Origin: Rhodamnia argentea
Taxonomy: Eukaryota > Streptophyta > Magnoliopsida > Myrtales > Myrtaceae
Length of the DNA stretch: 64,000 bases
Assembly (NCBI RefSeq): GCF_020921035.1
Contig: NC_063159.1
Span: 20,591,782 to 20,655,781 of the forward strand
Direction of reading: 5' to 3'
Part shown: one piece after another, positions 12,801 to 23,449 of the stretch
Position numbering within the stretch: the stretch's first letter is position 1
Layout of the letters: each line of letters begins with the position of its first letter
Position numbers and translations under genes: made by a program
The notes under the pieces: model-generated
Told to the model about the DNA's origin: nothing
Databases searched by the model: none
What the model saw: only the letters and a program-made list of their open reading frames with translations

Positions 12801-13686
12801 TATGATGCTTGAATTTGATATGTCCGATCTTGGAAAGATGCACTATTTTCTTGGGATAGAAGTTGTTCAATTTGCTGGTGGAATTTTTATTTCACAAAGA
12901 AAATATGTGCAAGACATTTTAGACAGGTTCCAAATGAAGAATTGTAATCCTTCTAGCACACCAACCGAGGTGGGTTTGAAGTTAGTGAAAGATTCTCAAG
13001 GAAAGAAGGTTGACAGCACTATGTACAAGCAAATTGTGGGAAGCTTGATGTATTTAACTGCAACAAGGCCAGATATAATGTACTCTGTGAGTCTTCTAAG
13101 TAGGTACATGGAGAATCCTACTGAGATGCATCTCTTTGCTGCCAAGAGAATTTTTCGATACTTGCAAGGTACGACCGGCTTTGGGCTGCTCTACAAGAAG
13201 GGAGAAAACTCAAGCTTGATGGGCTTCACCGATAGTGATTATGCTGGAGATCAAGATGATAGAAGGAGCACTTCCGGATATGTATTTATGTTAGGTTCGG
13301 GAGCTATCTCATGGTCATCAAAGAAGCAGCCAATTGTCACTTTATCAACCACTGAAGCTGAATTTGTTGCTGCAACCTCATGTGCTTGTCAAGCTATTTG
13401 GTTGGGGAAAATTCTTGAAGAACTTCATTTCAAGAGTCAAGGACCTACTGCAATTTATTGTGACAATAGTTCAGCAATAAAGCTCTCCAAAAATCCTGTT
13501 TTACATGGAAGAAGCAAACATATAGATGTGAAGTTTCACTTCTTAAGGGATCTCACGAAGGAAGGAGTCATAGATCTCATCTATCGTAGAAGTGAAGATC
13601 GGGTTGCTGATATCTTTACTAAATCCCTCAAGTTGGCTGCATTTCAAAAGCTGAGAAACCCGCTTGGTGTTGACAAGTTGTATTAA
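6894..13686 (+). pseudogene. Copia gag-pol polyprotein gene, split by an insertion
   Basis: The left part runs from ATG 6894 to 8553 and the right part from 11315 to 13686. Without the insert and one GCAGG copy, the frame closes at 1344 codons including the stop. The gag part has a CCHC knuckle, CYRCHGYGHYKFEC. Protease reads DTGRSNHM, with R where A or C is usual. Integrase shows WHFRYGHLN and CEECVVGKQH, then HSDRGGEY after the insert. Reverse transcriptase has KWVYKTK, QLDVKSAFLHGDL and catalytic YVDDLIY. RNase H ends with TLSTTEAEF. I see no stop or frameshift other than the insertion. As it stands the left part runs into the insert and stops at 8573, so this copy cannot make a full polyprotein. 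Confidence 0.92.
8554..11309. mobile_element. 2756-bp solo LTR nested in the copia pol gene
   Basis: The insert begins TGTCGCGACCTAAA and ends TTTAGGTGTCAACA, so its ends are inverted (TGTYG...ACCTAAA) and it has TG...CA termini. A 5-bp duplication GCAGG flanks it (8549-8553 and 11310-11314). I find no terminal direct repeats, no primer-binding site at an internal junction and no polymerase frame, so a solo LTR of a long-LTR family, probably Ty3/gypsy, fits best. A non-coding element with unrecognised ends is less likely. It includes a short CT tract near 10410. Confidence 0.75.
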
Positions 13687-13773
13687 ACTGAATGTTACTA
13701 AATCCCTCAAGTTGGCTGCATTTCAAAAGCTGAGAAACCCGCTTGGTGTTGATAAGTTGTATTAAACTGAATG
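13616..13773 (+). repeat. 79-bp tandem duplication over the copia stop codon
   Basis: 13616-13694 is repeated at 13695-13773 with one visible difference (TTGACAAG versus TTGATAAG). Each copy includes the last codons of RNase H and the stop, so only the first stop is used. Confidence 0.9.
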
Positions 13774-13791
13774 TTGGCAAACTTTCAGTTT

Positions 13792-13802
13792 AAGGGAGGG
13801 AA
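13792..13802 (+). promoter_or_regulatory. Polypurine tract
   Basis: AAGGGAGGGAA lies directly before the 3' LTR. This is the expected place and composition for the plus-strand primer of reverse transcription. Confidence 0.85.
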
Positions 13803-14105
13803 TGTTGAGTCACGTGGACCATGTTTATTTATCTTATTATTTTATTTTAGTAGAATGATCAGTTGTTTAGTGTCCTAATTATTAGGAGTTTGTTTTAGTG
13901 GTGCTGAACATGGCTTTGTGTTTTATCAAGTCAATAGGAGGTTTCTGCACGGTTGCTATTTTTTAGGAGTTAGTGGATGCACTTTCTTTATTAACCGTTG
14001 GGTATTAGCTCTTTATATGGAGCATCCGTTGTAAGTTTTTCAGAAGTAAGGAATAAACGTACTCCATTGCATATTGTTAGTATCCTTTTTTCTAATATTG
14101 TAACA
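13803..14105 (+). repeat. 3' LTR of the copia element
   Basis: It is 303 bp and identical to the 5' LTR apart from two substitutions. It is followed directly by the GGAGA duplication at 14106-14110. Confidence 0.95.
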
Positions 14106-14391
14106 GGAGATGCGATCATATGTGGAGTTCGAGGTTTCGACTCGACTTGTGAGACCTCGGGCCGATAGAATTTGAGAATGGTCGTTCGATCGTGGGTGAG
14201 TTTGAAAATATTGGTGGTCGAGGAAGGGAGGAGGTGAGGCCGAGAACCTTGGTACGAGATCGAGGAGGGAGTTGATCGGTGTAGGTGTGAATGGCGATCC
14301 ACTGCGGCGTGGTTAAGCTACCGCAATGCGGGCATAGCCGTTAACCCGTGTGTAGCCGTTGGGAAGTGTTGGATTTGGGGTGTTACGGAGG

Positions 14392-15423
14392 GCGGACTTT
14401 TCAGGTCGGGAACATACGACACATTAGAGATCGATTCCACAAAACCATTCTTGGTTCTTATCTTAATATCACCTTTTCCCATCACTTTCATAATAGAATG
14501 ACCATCAAAATTCACGGTAGAATGAAAATCTTCATCTAGATAAGAGAAGAAAAACTACTTACTTCCACTCATGATGTTACCGCAACCTGTATCCACGTAT
14601 CAAATATATGACTCGAGTTTCTTTTCATCTTGAACAGCCATCAATAACGTTTCTGTTTCCTTACTTTTCAACAAAATTTGAATTCTCTTCCTTCTTTTCT
14701 TTATAATTAGGCAATCTAGTATAACATCCAGATGCATAATGACCAAATTTATGACATCTAAAGCACTCTACCTTGGATTTGTCAAGATCCCGTCCCGTGC
14801 CTTTGCCTTAAGATCGGTCATTATTGACTTTGAAATTCATGTTGACATCTCTATTTCATTGATCTCCCCTTCCTCTACCTCTACCCGTTCTTCTAAAATT
14901 GTTGGAATGAGTATTGATAGAGAAGCCTTCGACGCTTGCTCCTCTACCGTTGATCTTCCGTTCACGGACCAATAAGGAGCTTTGCAATTCATGAAGAGAG
15001 AGAGTCCATCTTCGTCTTTCGACTTTTTAATTGAGCAGACAGCATAATTAAACTTTGGTGTCGTGGAACGCAAAATCTTTTCCACAATGGTGGCGTCATC
15101 CATCTTCTCACCCTGGAATCGCATCTTGTTGCCGATCTCCATTGTTCTGGCACCGTAGCTGGTGACAAATTCTCCATCCTTCATCGCTAGTGTCTCAAAA
15201 TCCCTTCTCCAAGGCTTGAAGTTGTGCACACTTCATTCTAACAGAGCCTCGATATTTCTTTTATTTCTTCTTCATGGAATCCCAAATATCCTTGAAAGTT
15301 TCTTTGCAAATAATAGTTTCCAAGGTGGGACGATCAGTAGCTTGAAAGAGATCATTTTTTGTCTTCAGGTCATTCAGTTTTCTACCTTCCGGTTCCGCTA
15401 TCCGGGTATCACAGTGAACATAA
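14392..15423 (-). pseudogene. Decayed antisense copia gag/protease relic
   Basis: Translated in pieces on the minus strand, this repeats the order of a copia gag. It has LETIICKETFKDIWDSMKKK, a GNKMRFQGEKMDDATIVEKI block, a CCHC knuckle CFRCHKFGHYASGC and, after frameshifts, VMGKGDIKIRTKN and SNVSYVPDLK from the protease region. Several stops and frame changes are present, and the 5' end and all of pol are missing. It is clearly related to the gag of the element at 6894 but much more diverged, so it is an older insertion of a related family. Confidence 0.8.
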
Positions 15424-15429
15424 CTAGGG

Positions 15430-16262
15430 ATTTTTTTTATGGCTTTTGCCTAAAATATTTATGATTCACAAGATATATAAATAATAATAATAAAAAATTA
15501 ACAAAATCACAACAATTTCTCCTACCAATGAATTTTTTTCCTATTGAAAGTCGCGGAAAAATTGACCTTATTCTATTTCTAGTGACTTTTGGTTTTTAAT
15601 TTTTTTTTTAACTCGTGAAATTGAAACTTTGGGCGAGAGAGAGAGAGAGAGAGCAAATCTTATGTGTTTACTTGAAAGATTTACTATGTTTTTTCTTCTG
15701 TCGCCAATACATACAAACGTTAGAATCACTACCGAGATATATATTTTCCGGAACACGAATGTCGATCGAAACTACGTGACAATTTAACATAATATTGCAC
15801 GTAACAAAAAATACAATATAGTATATAATAAATCTACTTGCATCAAACTTTCATTGCAGTCATCACCACTCATGAATATTAAACACGTTACCAGAATTGA
15901 CCCGACGTCAGACGATGAAACCCTAACAGTAAGCACGAGTGCCCAGTATGAATGGACCCTCGGAATTGTAAAATATGTATACTGGTTCAAAGTGAGTTTT
16001 TGAGAACAAACGTAGGAAGTATCGTATGCATGTTTCGATGCCGAAAAGGAAGCGATTTGTACATGGCAATGACTAGCTAACATGCACGCTGTGCATTCGT
16101 GATCCGCGGTAAAAATGATGTTGAGCAGAGATGGCAAGCGACTCCGACGCCTCAGTAGGTTTTTCCGTGTATTTGAGATCCCGGGTTGGACTCCGGCGGC
16201 ACGTCGGGAAGCTGTCCTGCAGGGGAAAAAAACAAGGCGATGGGCGGAATCAGTCGAAGGGC
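15430..16262. other. Intergenic, AT-rich
   Basis: It holds a poly-T stretch and a (GA)n tract at about 15636-15652. No gene was recognised. The right part is the 3' flank of the minus-strand TIGR01589-domain gene. Confidence 0.4.
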
Positions 16263-17991
16263 CTAATCTCGAGAACGTTTGTGGAGCTTAGGCTGGTCGG
16301 AAGCGAGATGCCCAGAATCAGCTCCGGGTTGAGGCAAAAAAAAAAAAAAAAAAGGGTTCGAATAAGCAAAGACGGGTGAAAGGAATACGGATAAGATGTT
16401 TACCAGAGTCGTGGCGCTCTGGAGAGTCGAGAAGAAAATTCGCAGGGTTGAGTTGATCCTCTTCCGTTTCGAACTCTGCACCCAATAACAACACAAGCAA
16501 GCGAGGGTTGTCCTCAAGGTCATTGTTTTACGCAGGAAATTACAACATCAAGAACAAGTCTACACGACCAAATTGTTAGTTTAGTTTGACTAGGGATGCC
16601 GGACGTTGCTTCGGTTTTTATCTAATTCTGTACCCTAACTAAATGGAGGGAAAGGTCGACGTCTTGGCGAGGATAGCGACGCTCAAAAGGGTAGAGCCAT
16701 CACGTGCCATCTCACCTCCAAGGTCGGGCGAGCTGGAAGAGGCCGGATCCCTCAGGAGGCTTACGCAGCCTTGATTCTGAAGGGGACTCGCACCTTGTTC
16801 GCACTTCCGCAGCGGGTCGATAGGGAGACAGCAATTCGATGACATCGGTTGTTCCGAGCTTGCGTGTGTCAAGAACCTGAAGATTAAAATTGGTTGTGAC
16901 TAGGGTAATAATCGTGCTGTTCAAGGGGGATAGTTATGCATGTTTCAGTAATCAAGTACATTGTGATAGCAAATTAAAAATTGCCTTCCTAGTTGCACCT
17001 AATGAATGATCCCTGGTCATGAGATAACAATGCAAGTAGAAGTTTCGATTAGTACATAAAAAGTGACTCACTCGCTCTGATTAATAGAATGCAAGCTGAG
17101 AGCTTGAACGGGGCTTCCCATTGAGGCAACTGCGGCGGTCCCATTCAAAGCACAATGATCCCCGTACATGCCGCCTAAGACATTGTCGCCATACCGCACC
17201 GGCATTGCATTTGAGAGCTGTTGCTGGTAAATCCCGCCTGCTAAAATGCGCCAAGAGCGGCTTGCCGTGATATATATCCATACAACTTTGTTGTTTTAAG
17301 AAGAACTATGCAAAGACTCACCAGCAACATCAGGAGAAGGCTCGCCTTGAGCCAGTGTCCGTTTCGCAAGTAATTCTTGTAGCATCAGTTGTTTCTCAAG
17401 CAAATGATTGAACCGATTGATCTGTTCGATCAACTTCAGCCTAATGTAGTAATCACGAAAAAATTGCCGGTTGTCCTCTTCTAATTTCTTCCACACTGAA
17501 TTCGGAAAATTCATCTCAATTAGAGTCTGACTCGGAAAGCATAAATAATCGGTTAAAAATGCCAAAGTCTTCAAAATTTACGAGGGCTGCCGATTCATCC
17601 CTCTCAAGGAAAAGCAGCTTCCAATAAACCCTAATACTAAAGATGAGCCCCATCCGAATCGAGGAGAGTAGAATCTTACCTAAGTGAGTCAAACGAGGAT
17701 CTATGTCAAAATTTTCGTGTAGCGCAGTTTTCACCTCGCGCAAAGTCATGTACTGTTGCAAGCATTTCTCGATCAAATCCTTGACCTACAAGCAAGAAAG
17801 CATTGAACACTGCATCAATACAAGACAAAGCGATCATATACTAAAAAGTTCATGGACGAAGAAAGACAGGATCATGACAGGACGCGGTTCGAGTGCCTTA
17901 CATCGTCTTCTATCCCGCGACCAAACCGCCTTACATCATCTTCTGTCCCATGACTACTGCTCGGAGCCGGCCTTGGAACCTTGTCCCCCAT
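16263..17991 (-). CDS. Plant-specific TIGR01589-domain protein, seven exons
   Basis: This model was assembled from splice sites: 17991-17935, 17785-17680, 17495-17322, 17240-17072, 16876-16716, 16475-16404 and 16321-16263. The lengths total 798 nt (265 aa plus stop), and every junction keeps frame. The start ATG gives MGDKVPRPAPSSSHGTEDD. The conserved domain follows at about residues 20-75: VKDLIEKCLQQYMTLREV, then VWKKLEEDNRQFF and YYIRLKLIEQINRFNHLLEKQ. The family's role is unknown. A late FLLDSPER resembles a LLDSPEQ block near the C-terminus of relatives. Exon 1 has a second GATGTAAGG donor 33 nt downstream in the same phase. The last acceptor is the weakest call. If the fifth exon is read through, translation stops at 16639. 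Confidence 0.72.
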
Positions 17992-18241
17992 GTGAGTATC
18001 TTCTCTAAGCCAACCGGTAGACCTAATCCTCGAGTAACACGAAAACGGGGTATCAGAACAACATGCGGGTCCTCGGCTTTATGTTATCGTCGCCGGACAC
18101 GGACACGGACAGCGAAGCAAAAATCTAACAGGCAACATGCGAAAGTCAAAGGAAAAACACGTCACCAGACAGACTTCTTCGATCCAACTCGCAGGCTGAA
18201 CGAAAGGATTTGGCGAAGACGAAGCACTTTCTTCACATGCT

Positions 18242-18980
18242 AAAGTGATCTCCCTCGAGGGATGAAGCTTTAAAAGGATGAGCACGGGTGTGGCGAGAGG
18301 AGTTCTAGTGGGAATAGGAAACTTGGAATTTACAGCAGTTGAGCTTGGCTTATCACTTCTTCTAAATCGGTAGTTAATAGAGTCTATCGTCTTACAACCT
18401 TCTTTTCTTTGTTTGAATTTTGGCATTATCCCTTTGAATCGTTGTTAATCCCATTCATGGTTTGAATCCATGTTTCCGGCGAGAAAGGGAGAAGCAAGCT
18501 GTACATTCCGTGGTACCGCCGGAACGTCCGGATGTACGGGGATCAATGTCGGAACTACCCTATGTTTCCAACTAGGAAAAGAAGTAAGCCGTACATTCCG
18601 TCCTCGGGAGGCGACAGGTACGAGATAATTTACTTGGGATCCGAGCATTCGGACGTTCGAATCTCTCGTCCTCATCAGAATAAAAAAAAAAAATTTCTTT
18701 TCAGGCTTCAATCTTCGACCGAATCCCACCTTCCATAATTCAAGAGTGATTTTCCTCGTGAATTGAAGCTTTGAAAGGATGGGTGTGGTGAGAGGAGTTC
18801 TAGTGGGAATTAGGAAACTGTGAATTCGCAGAAGATAAGCTTGGGTTATCACTTCTTCTTGCAGATATATATTCTGGAATTTCAAAAAACGATTTTGAAA
18901 AAAAAGAAGAAAATTCTTGGCAAGACTTTGGCATCATCACTTTGAATTTTTGTATTGTTGTTATCCATTCAGGGTTTAAA
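18242..18980. repeat. Imperfect direct duplication upstream of the TIGR01589 gene
   Basis: The block at about 18242-18440 recurs at about 18740-18980, about 500 bp away. Shared strings include GAGAGGAGTTCTAGTGGGAAT and CTTATCACTTCTTC. The unit between them holds two near-copies of TACATTCCGT in a GC-richer stretch with a short open frame I do not recognise. Confidence 0.6.
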
Positions 18981-19131
18981 TCTATTTTTCGAAAATGATT
19001 TTTCCGTTATCAGTCATACATATGCATATTGTTTCGAAAGCTTTCGAATCAAATTACTCTAGTACCATGCCGTACTATATTGGACCCATTAAGTTATTTA
19101 AGTTAATGTTGTATTGCAAGTTGGTCTTTTA

Positions 19132-19627
19132 GAGCTCGAATGATAACTATTTGGTTCTTGGAATCAATTTTTTTTCTAGACAAGTTTCTAAATAGATAAA
19201 TGCGCTTGATAACGACGTGAAATTTATGTTCCCGAAACAAAAATGGCATGATGATAGCATAAAATTTCTAGGATTGCTGACCATCGACGTCAGGTGGATC
19301 GGGGACCAATGGACGGCAGATGGTGAACCGACGAACCGGCAAACCGGTGGACGGTGGGCCGACGATCGGCGACCGGCGGGCAAATGACGGCGAATCGACA
19401 AACGAGACGTGAGAGAGAGGAAGTGAGCGATGAGAAGAATACTTATTTCTCATTTCTGTTTTAGAAACAGAAAAGATGAAAATTTTTAACTTCTTATTTA
19501 TGTTCCAATCTTATTTCCGGAGCAAAGAAAAAGGAAATTGGGTTATCAAAAGGATTTATGTTCCAAACCTATTTCATAAATAGGTTCGGGATAGAAATAG
19601 AGAATAGAATGGTTATCGTTCAAGCCC
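19132..19627. mobile_element. Tourist-like MITE (496 bp) with TTA target duplication
   Basis: The left end GAGCTCGAATGATAACTATT matches the reverse complement of the right end, GGGCTTGAACGATAACCATT. TTA flanks both sides (19129-19131 and 19628-19630), as for PIF/Harbinger elements. Arms are AT-rich and the middle (19290-19400) is rich in CGGCGACCGG-like units. Confidence 0.6.
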
Positions 19628-19639
19628 TTAGTCTTAGTG

Positions 19640-20500
19640 AATCAAGCAAAATAACAGCCCCCGCATCGTTTTTAATTTTGTGAAAGCATCAAATTGATTT
19701 GGTGGAGTTTCTTTTAGATATTCTTAGATTTTGGTTATTTGTGTTGCTTTAGACTTGAAACATGTAGTGTCTGCTTGGGTTAACTATGGCGGCGTTGTAC
19801 TTGGGTTGCCCTTTAGCATATGAAGTGCTAAAATAGAGGGTGTGCACGGAACCGGATCGATCTGGAAAACGGATCAACCAGTCGGTTATGGGCGTTCCAG
19901 ATTCTAAGTGTAGAATCGAGCCACCCGGATCGAGCCGATATATTCATTTTAAATTTTTTTTTCTTTTAAAGAATAAAGAAAAGAAAATTGCAAAAATCCT
20001 AAATCGGAATGGTCCAACCTAGGAACCAAACCAACCCGAGAACAAGGCCAAGATTGACAAACTTGGGAACCATATGGGAACTAACCAGTCTAATCCAGTA
20101 TGGTTCCCAATTTTAGGGTGGAAGTGGCCGATCACCCCTACTAAAAACACATTTTTGACAATTGCAGCGTACAACACCTGAAATTGGGTGAGACGATTTG
20201 TATAAAGTGTTGTAAAGACGTCAAGAAGTTCACCATACACCTGATGAAAGCTACAACATCTCTTTTTATCTGTAATTGCTGCATGAAAAATGTCCTAAAA
20301 CAAGATAGTGGTGATTAAGTGACCAATTCAGTTTTCTTTACCTTTTAACTTGACCATGATATTATATGACCATGTTCTTATCTTCGTTTTCATTATTATA
20401 TTGAGCGTTCAATACTCGATGTCCTTTTTTATGATTTGCCTTTTTAAGATATGAACTGGGTGATGCTTATGTTACTCTTCATAATATTCTTTCATTTTGG
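19640..20500. other. Intergenic, no gene seen
   Basis: Short frames on both strands show no recognisable protein. Part of it (19840-20110), with GGTTCCCAA-like and CCGGATCGA-like words, looks like decayed repeat. Confidence 0.4.
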
Positions 20501-20505
20501 ACATA

Positions 20506-21404
20506 AATATAGTAAAAGTCCTAAAACTTGTCACGAAAGTGCAATTGAATCCTAAAACTTTCAAAAAATGTAATCAAGTCCTAAAACTTGTCAAATTAGG
20601 GCAATCGAGTCCTTTCATTAACACCGTCAACTTATCAAATAAAAAATGATGACATGGTATTTTAAATTAATTTCCCTCCCCAAAGTGATTTTTTTTATTT
20701 TCTTTTCCAAATCTTATTTAAAATAAAAAAATTTGGTCACACATTTAGATTAAATTAAAAAAACTAAAAAGGGTAACATTTAATTTTAAAAAGATAAAAC
20801 TAGAAAATAAAAAAAATAAAAAAAGGAGCGGGGCAAGCTTCACCGATGAGGTGCAATCACTATCGCTCATTGTCAACCCCGGGCGAGGGTGGCCGACCCT
20901 CACTAGGCTAGGCGAGGCTTGCTTAGATCTAGGCAACGCCGGTGTCGCCCAGCTCTAGTGGTCCCTTAACCCAAATTTGGGTGAGCCTCGCCTGGTCAAG
21001 GAAGGGTAGCCGGCCCAAGGGAGGGCCGGCTTTTCGCATATCATGGCAACCCTAGCTGGCCTTGTCACCGGCCCCTCCGACAATTGGCGGCAGTGGTCTC
21101 GCCCCACCGGTCAGGCCCTGCCCCTTTTTTCTAGTTTTAGCTTTTTAAAACTAAATTTTAGCCTTTTATTTTATTTATTCAATTTAAATAAGATTTGGAA
21201 AAGAAAATAATAAGAGATGCTATGTAAGAGAGAGAAATTAATTTAAAACTTTCACATCAACATGTTCCATTAGACAAATTGATGGCATAAACGGAATGAC
21301 TTGATTGCACCAATTTGATAAGTTTTAGAATTTGATTATATTTTTTGAAAGTTTTAGGACTCAATTGCACTTTTGCAATAAGTTTTAGGACTTCTAGTGC
21401 ACTG
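20506..21404. mobile_element. Non-autonomous TIR element, family A copy 1 (about 900 bp)
   Basis: Inverted arms of about 130 bp contain repeated AAGTCCTAAAACTTGTC-type units. The left arm reads AGTAAAAGTCCTAAAACTT and the reverse complement of the right end reads GTGCACTAGAAGTCCTAAAACTT. A GC-rich core (about 20825-21125) carries CCGACCCTCACTAGG-like words. There is no coding frame for a transposase. A second copy is at 50503-51327. The left boundary is approximate and no target duplication is clear. Confidence 0.65.
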
Positions 21405-21409
21405 ATCAC

Positions 21410-23190
21410 ACTATTGTACATATTTCTTTGGTGTTTGATTGAATCATTGTTGGCCTAGATATCCAAGAATGCTTTTAACTTTCAACTAAATAAACACGAA
21501 TGGCATTGGGCAATTTTATCAAACACGTGATATGCATATGATAAGGAGCGTAGCGTTTGAAAAACGCTCAGTCGATTTGTATTGGTTCGGCCCAAATTAA
21601 TGCCTACTCTACTATTCGAGCCCGATCGTGAGTTACGCCCAATCCACTGCTCAAAAACTTGTACAAACGTTGATCGTTGACGGAGGCAACTCCTCTTTAC
21701 AAATTGGGCATAATGACCGATCAACTCTCTTACACTTGATTCTCTCGATACAGATGAGTTCTCTCAATAACTTTGATTTGCTTAGTATTCATCGTAAATC
21801 AAACTAAGTGAGCAGTTAATCACACTTTGAATTGCTAATTTTTCGATCATCGTCGAAGTTGGATGATGGTCCGGACACAAAAGGGCCAATAATCCGAAGT
21901 CGGGTGTTAAAAAACGGTTAAGCTAATGTGCATCTGAAAGGTCAAAGACACGTGACCATATCTAAAAAAGTCGCTAGCCGGATGTCCGACTTGATTCGGA
22001 CTCTCGGGCAAGATGGCTTCTCCTTTGGACGTCAGAACCATACATGGTTGGCTGTTCAATTCCGCTCAGACTCGCTCCGCTGCACATTTTGAAACTCGTG
22101 AACCCTCATAAAATCAATATGGAAAACTCCGCATGATAATCAGATAACTGAACCGCTCGATCTTGCAAAGGTTTTTGTAGTCATCAAAATTAATTTAGGG
22201 TCAAGGTGTGTGACTCTCTACGCTTAAGCTTCTGGCATTGAAACAAAATGACGTGGTAACCAAAATGATTACCATGACATTGAAATTATACTACTTTTAA
22301 AGTTGATTCATATTGTCCTCCGTATTTAATATGAATAAGCCTTTAGATGACTAGTTCTAAATAAGAACAAAGTACATATATCCACCTTATGAATCTCAAA
22401 CTTCCACTTCTTTTTATCTTCGTACTCTTGGTTTTTTTTTTTTTTCAAACTTTACTATGTTTTTTTTTACTATATCATTCCCATAATCCAATAAATTATT
22501 ATATCTTTAAACATGCATTTGTGAATTTATGCAACTTTTCTAATGAATTCTACTTCATGGCCCAAGTAAGAGTTCTCTTCTTGAATCATTTATGCCTAAT
22601 TGTTGGCTATTATATTAAGCTAAATTTGTGTTCATTTTGAAGTAATAAGATCTTATGTGGGGAATTTTTTTTTTTTTACTGTATAGGAATTCTTATAACT
22701 TTTTGTTTAAGAAACAAGCTTTTCCAGCTATGTCAAGCACAGGCCATGTCGAGTAACACCCATAAATGGTACTTGGGATGACCAACTCCCGAAGAGAAAA
22801 CTCGAAATATTCGGCGTCGATGCAGCATAGAAGTTATTCGGTTGTCGTTCGATTACCTATTCCAACCAAACTCTGCAATATCACATTGTGTTCTTCGATG
22901 TTACTATCATTCATGATGCATAGTTTAATTCCATAATTCATGACATGATGTTGTCATTAAGAAGCCAAAGTACACTTGGGCCTTCCAAGTGAATTTTTCA
23001 CTCTACATGAATTCGAAAAGATTGAAGCCAGAGTATCGTAATATAGTTTGATTTTTGATAGATCAAGCCGATTTTGACCGGGAGGGAAAATTGAGACCAA
23101 GAAAATGACTTTGAGAGGTGTGGCATGTCCCGGTAACTTTGTTGAAACAATAGTGATGGTAGAATTTACCTCTTACATACTAACCAGTTG
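21410..23190. other. Intergenic, no gene seen
   Basis: AT-rich, with a poly-T/A patch at 22430-22670. The part at 21840-22210 is richer in CG and hints at old repeat. No gene or defined element is supported. Confidence 0.4.
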
Positions 23191-23203
23191 ATATCGTTAT
23201 AGC

Positions 23204-23446
23204 TTGGTGAGCTTCGGGTTCGGTTCTACTCAAGAAATGCTTCTTGATTGTGAGAGTTTAGATCCAAGCCAAGGACCAGCTTCATGTGCCATGCATGTGA
23301 CTTTGCAACCTTTATCACTGTAGAATGGTGAGCTTCGGGCTCGGTTCTACTCAAGAACCGCTACCTGATTGTGGCGGTTTAGATCGGATCTAATGCCGGT
23401 TTCTGGTGTCACGCATGAGACCTTGGCAACTTTTTAGAACTTGTTA
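23204..23446. repeat. Tandem pair of diverged ~121-bp units
   Basis: TGGTGAGCTTCGGGTTCGG at about 23205 recurs as TGGTGAGCTTCGGGCTCGG at about 23326. Each is followed by TTCTACTCAAGAA, a GATTGTG(A/G)(C/G)(A/G)GTTTAGATC stretch and an ATGTGAC/ATGAGAC-type ending. Function is unknown. Confidence 0.7.
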
Positions 23447-23449
23447 GGT

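Larger units (their letters stand above)
6542..14105 (+). mobile_element. Young Ty1-copia LTR retrotransposon with a nested insertion
   Basis: A complete element is bounded by 303-bp LTRs (6542-6844 and 13803-14105), both TGTTGAG...TAACA. The 5-bp target duplication GGAGA lies at 6537-6541 and 14106-14110. A primer-binding site follows the left LTR, and a polypurine tract (about 13792-13802) precedes the right one. The gag-pol order gag, protease, integrase, reverse transcriptase, RNase H identifies Ty1-copia. I count only two differences between the LTRs, so the insertion is recent. A 2756-bp foreign block (8554-11309) splits the pol frame in the integrase region. Confidence 0.95.
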
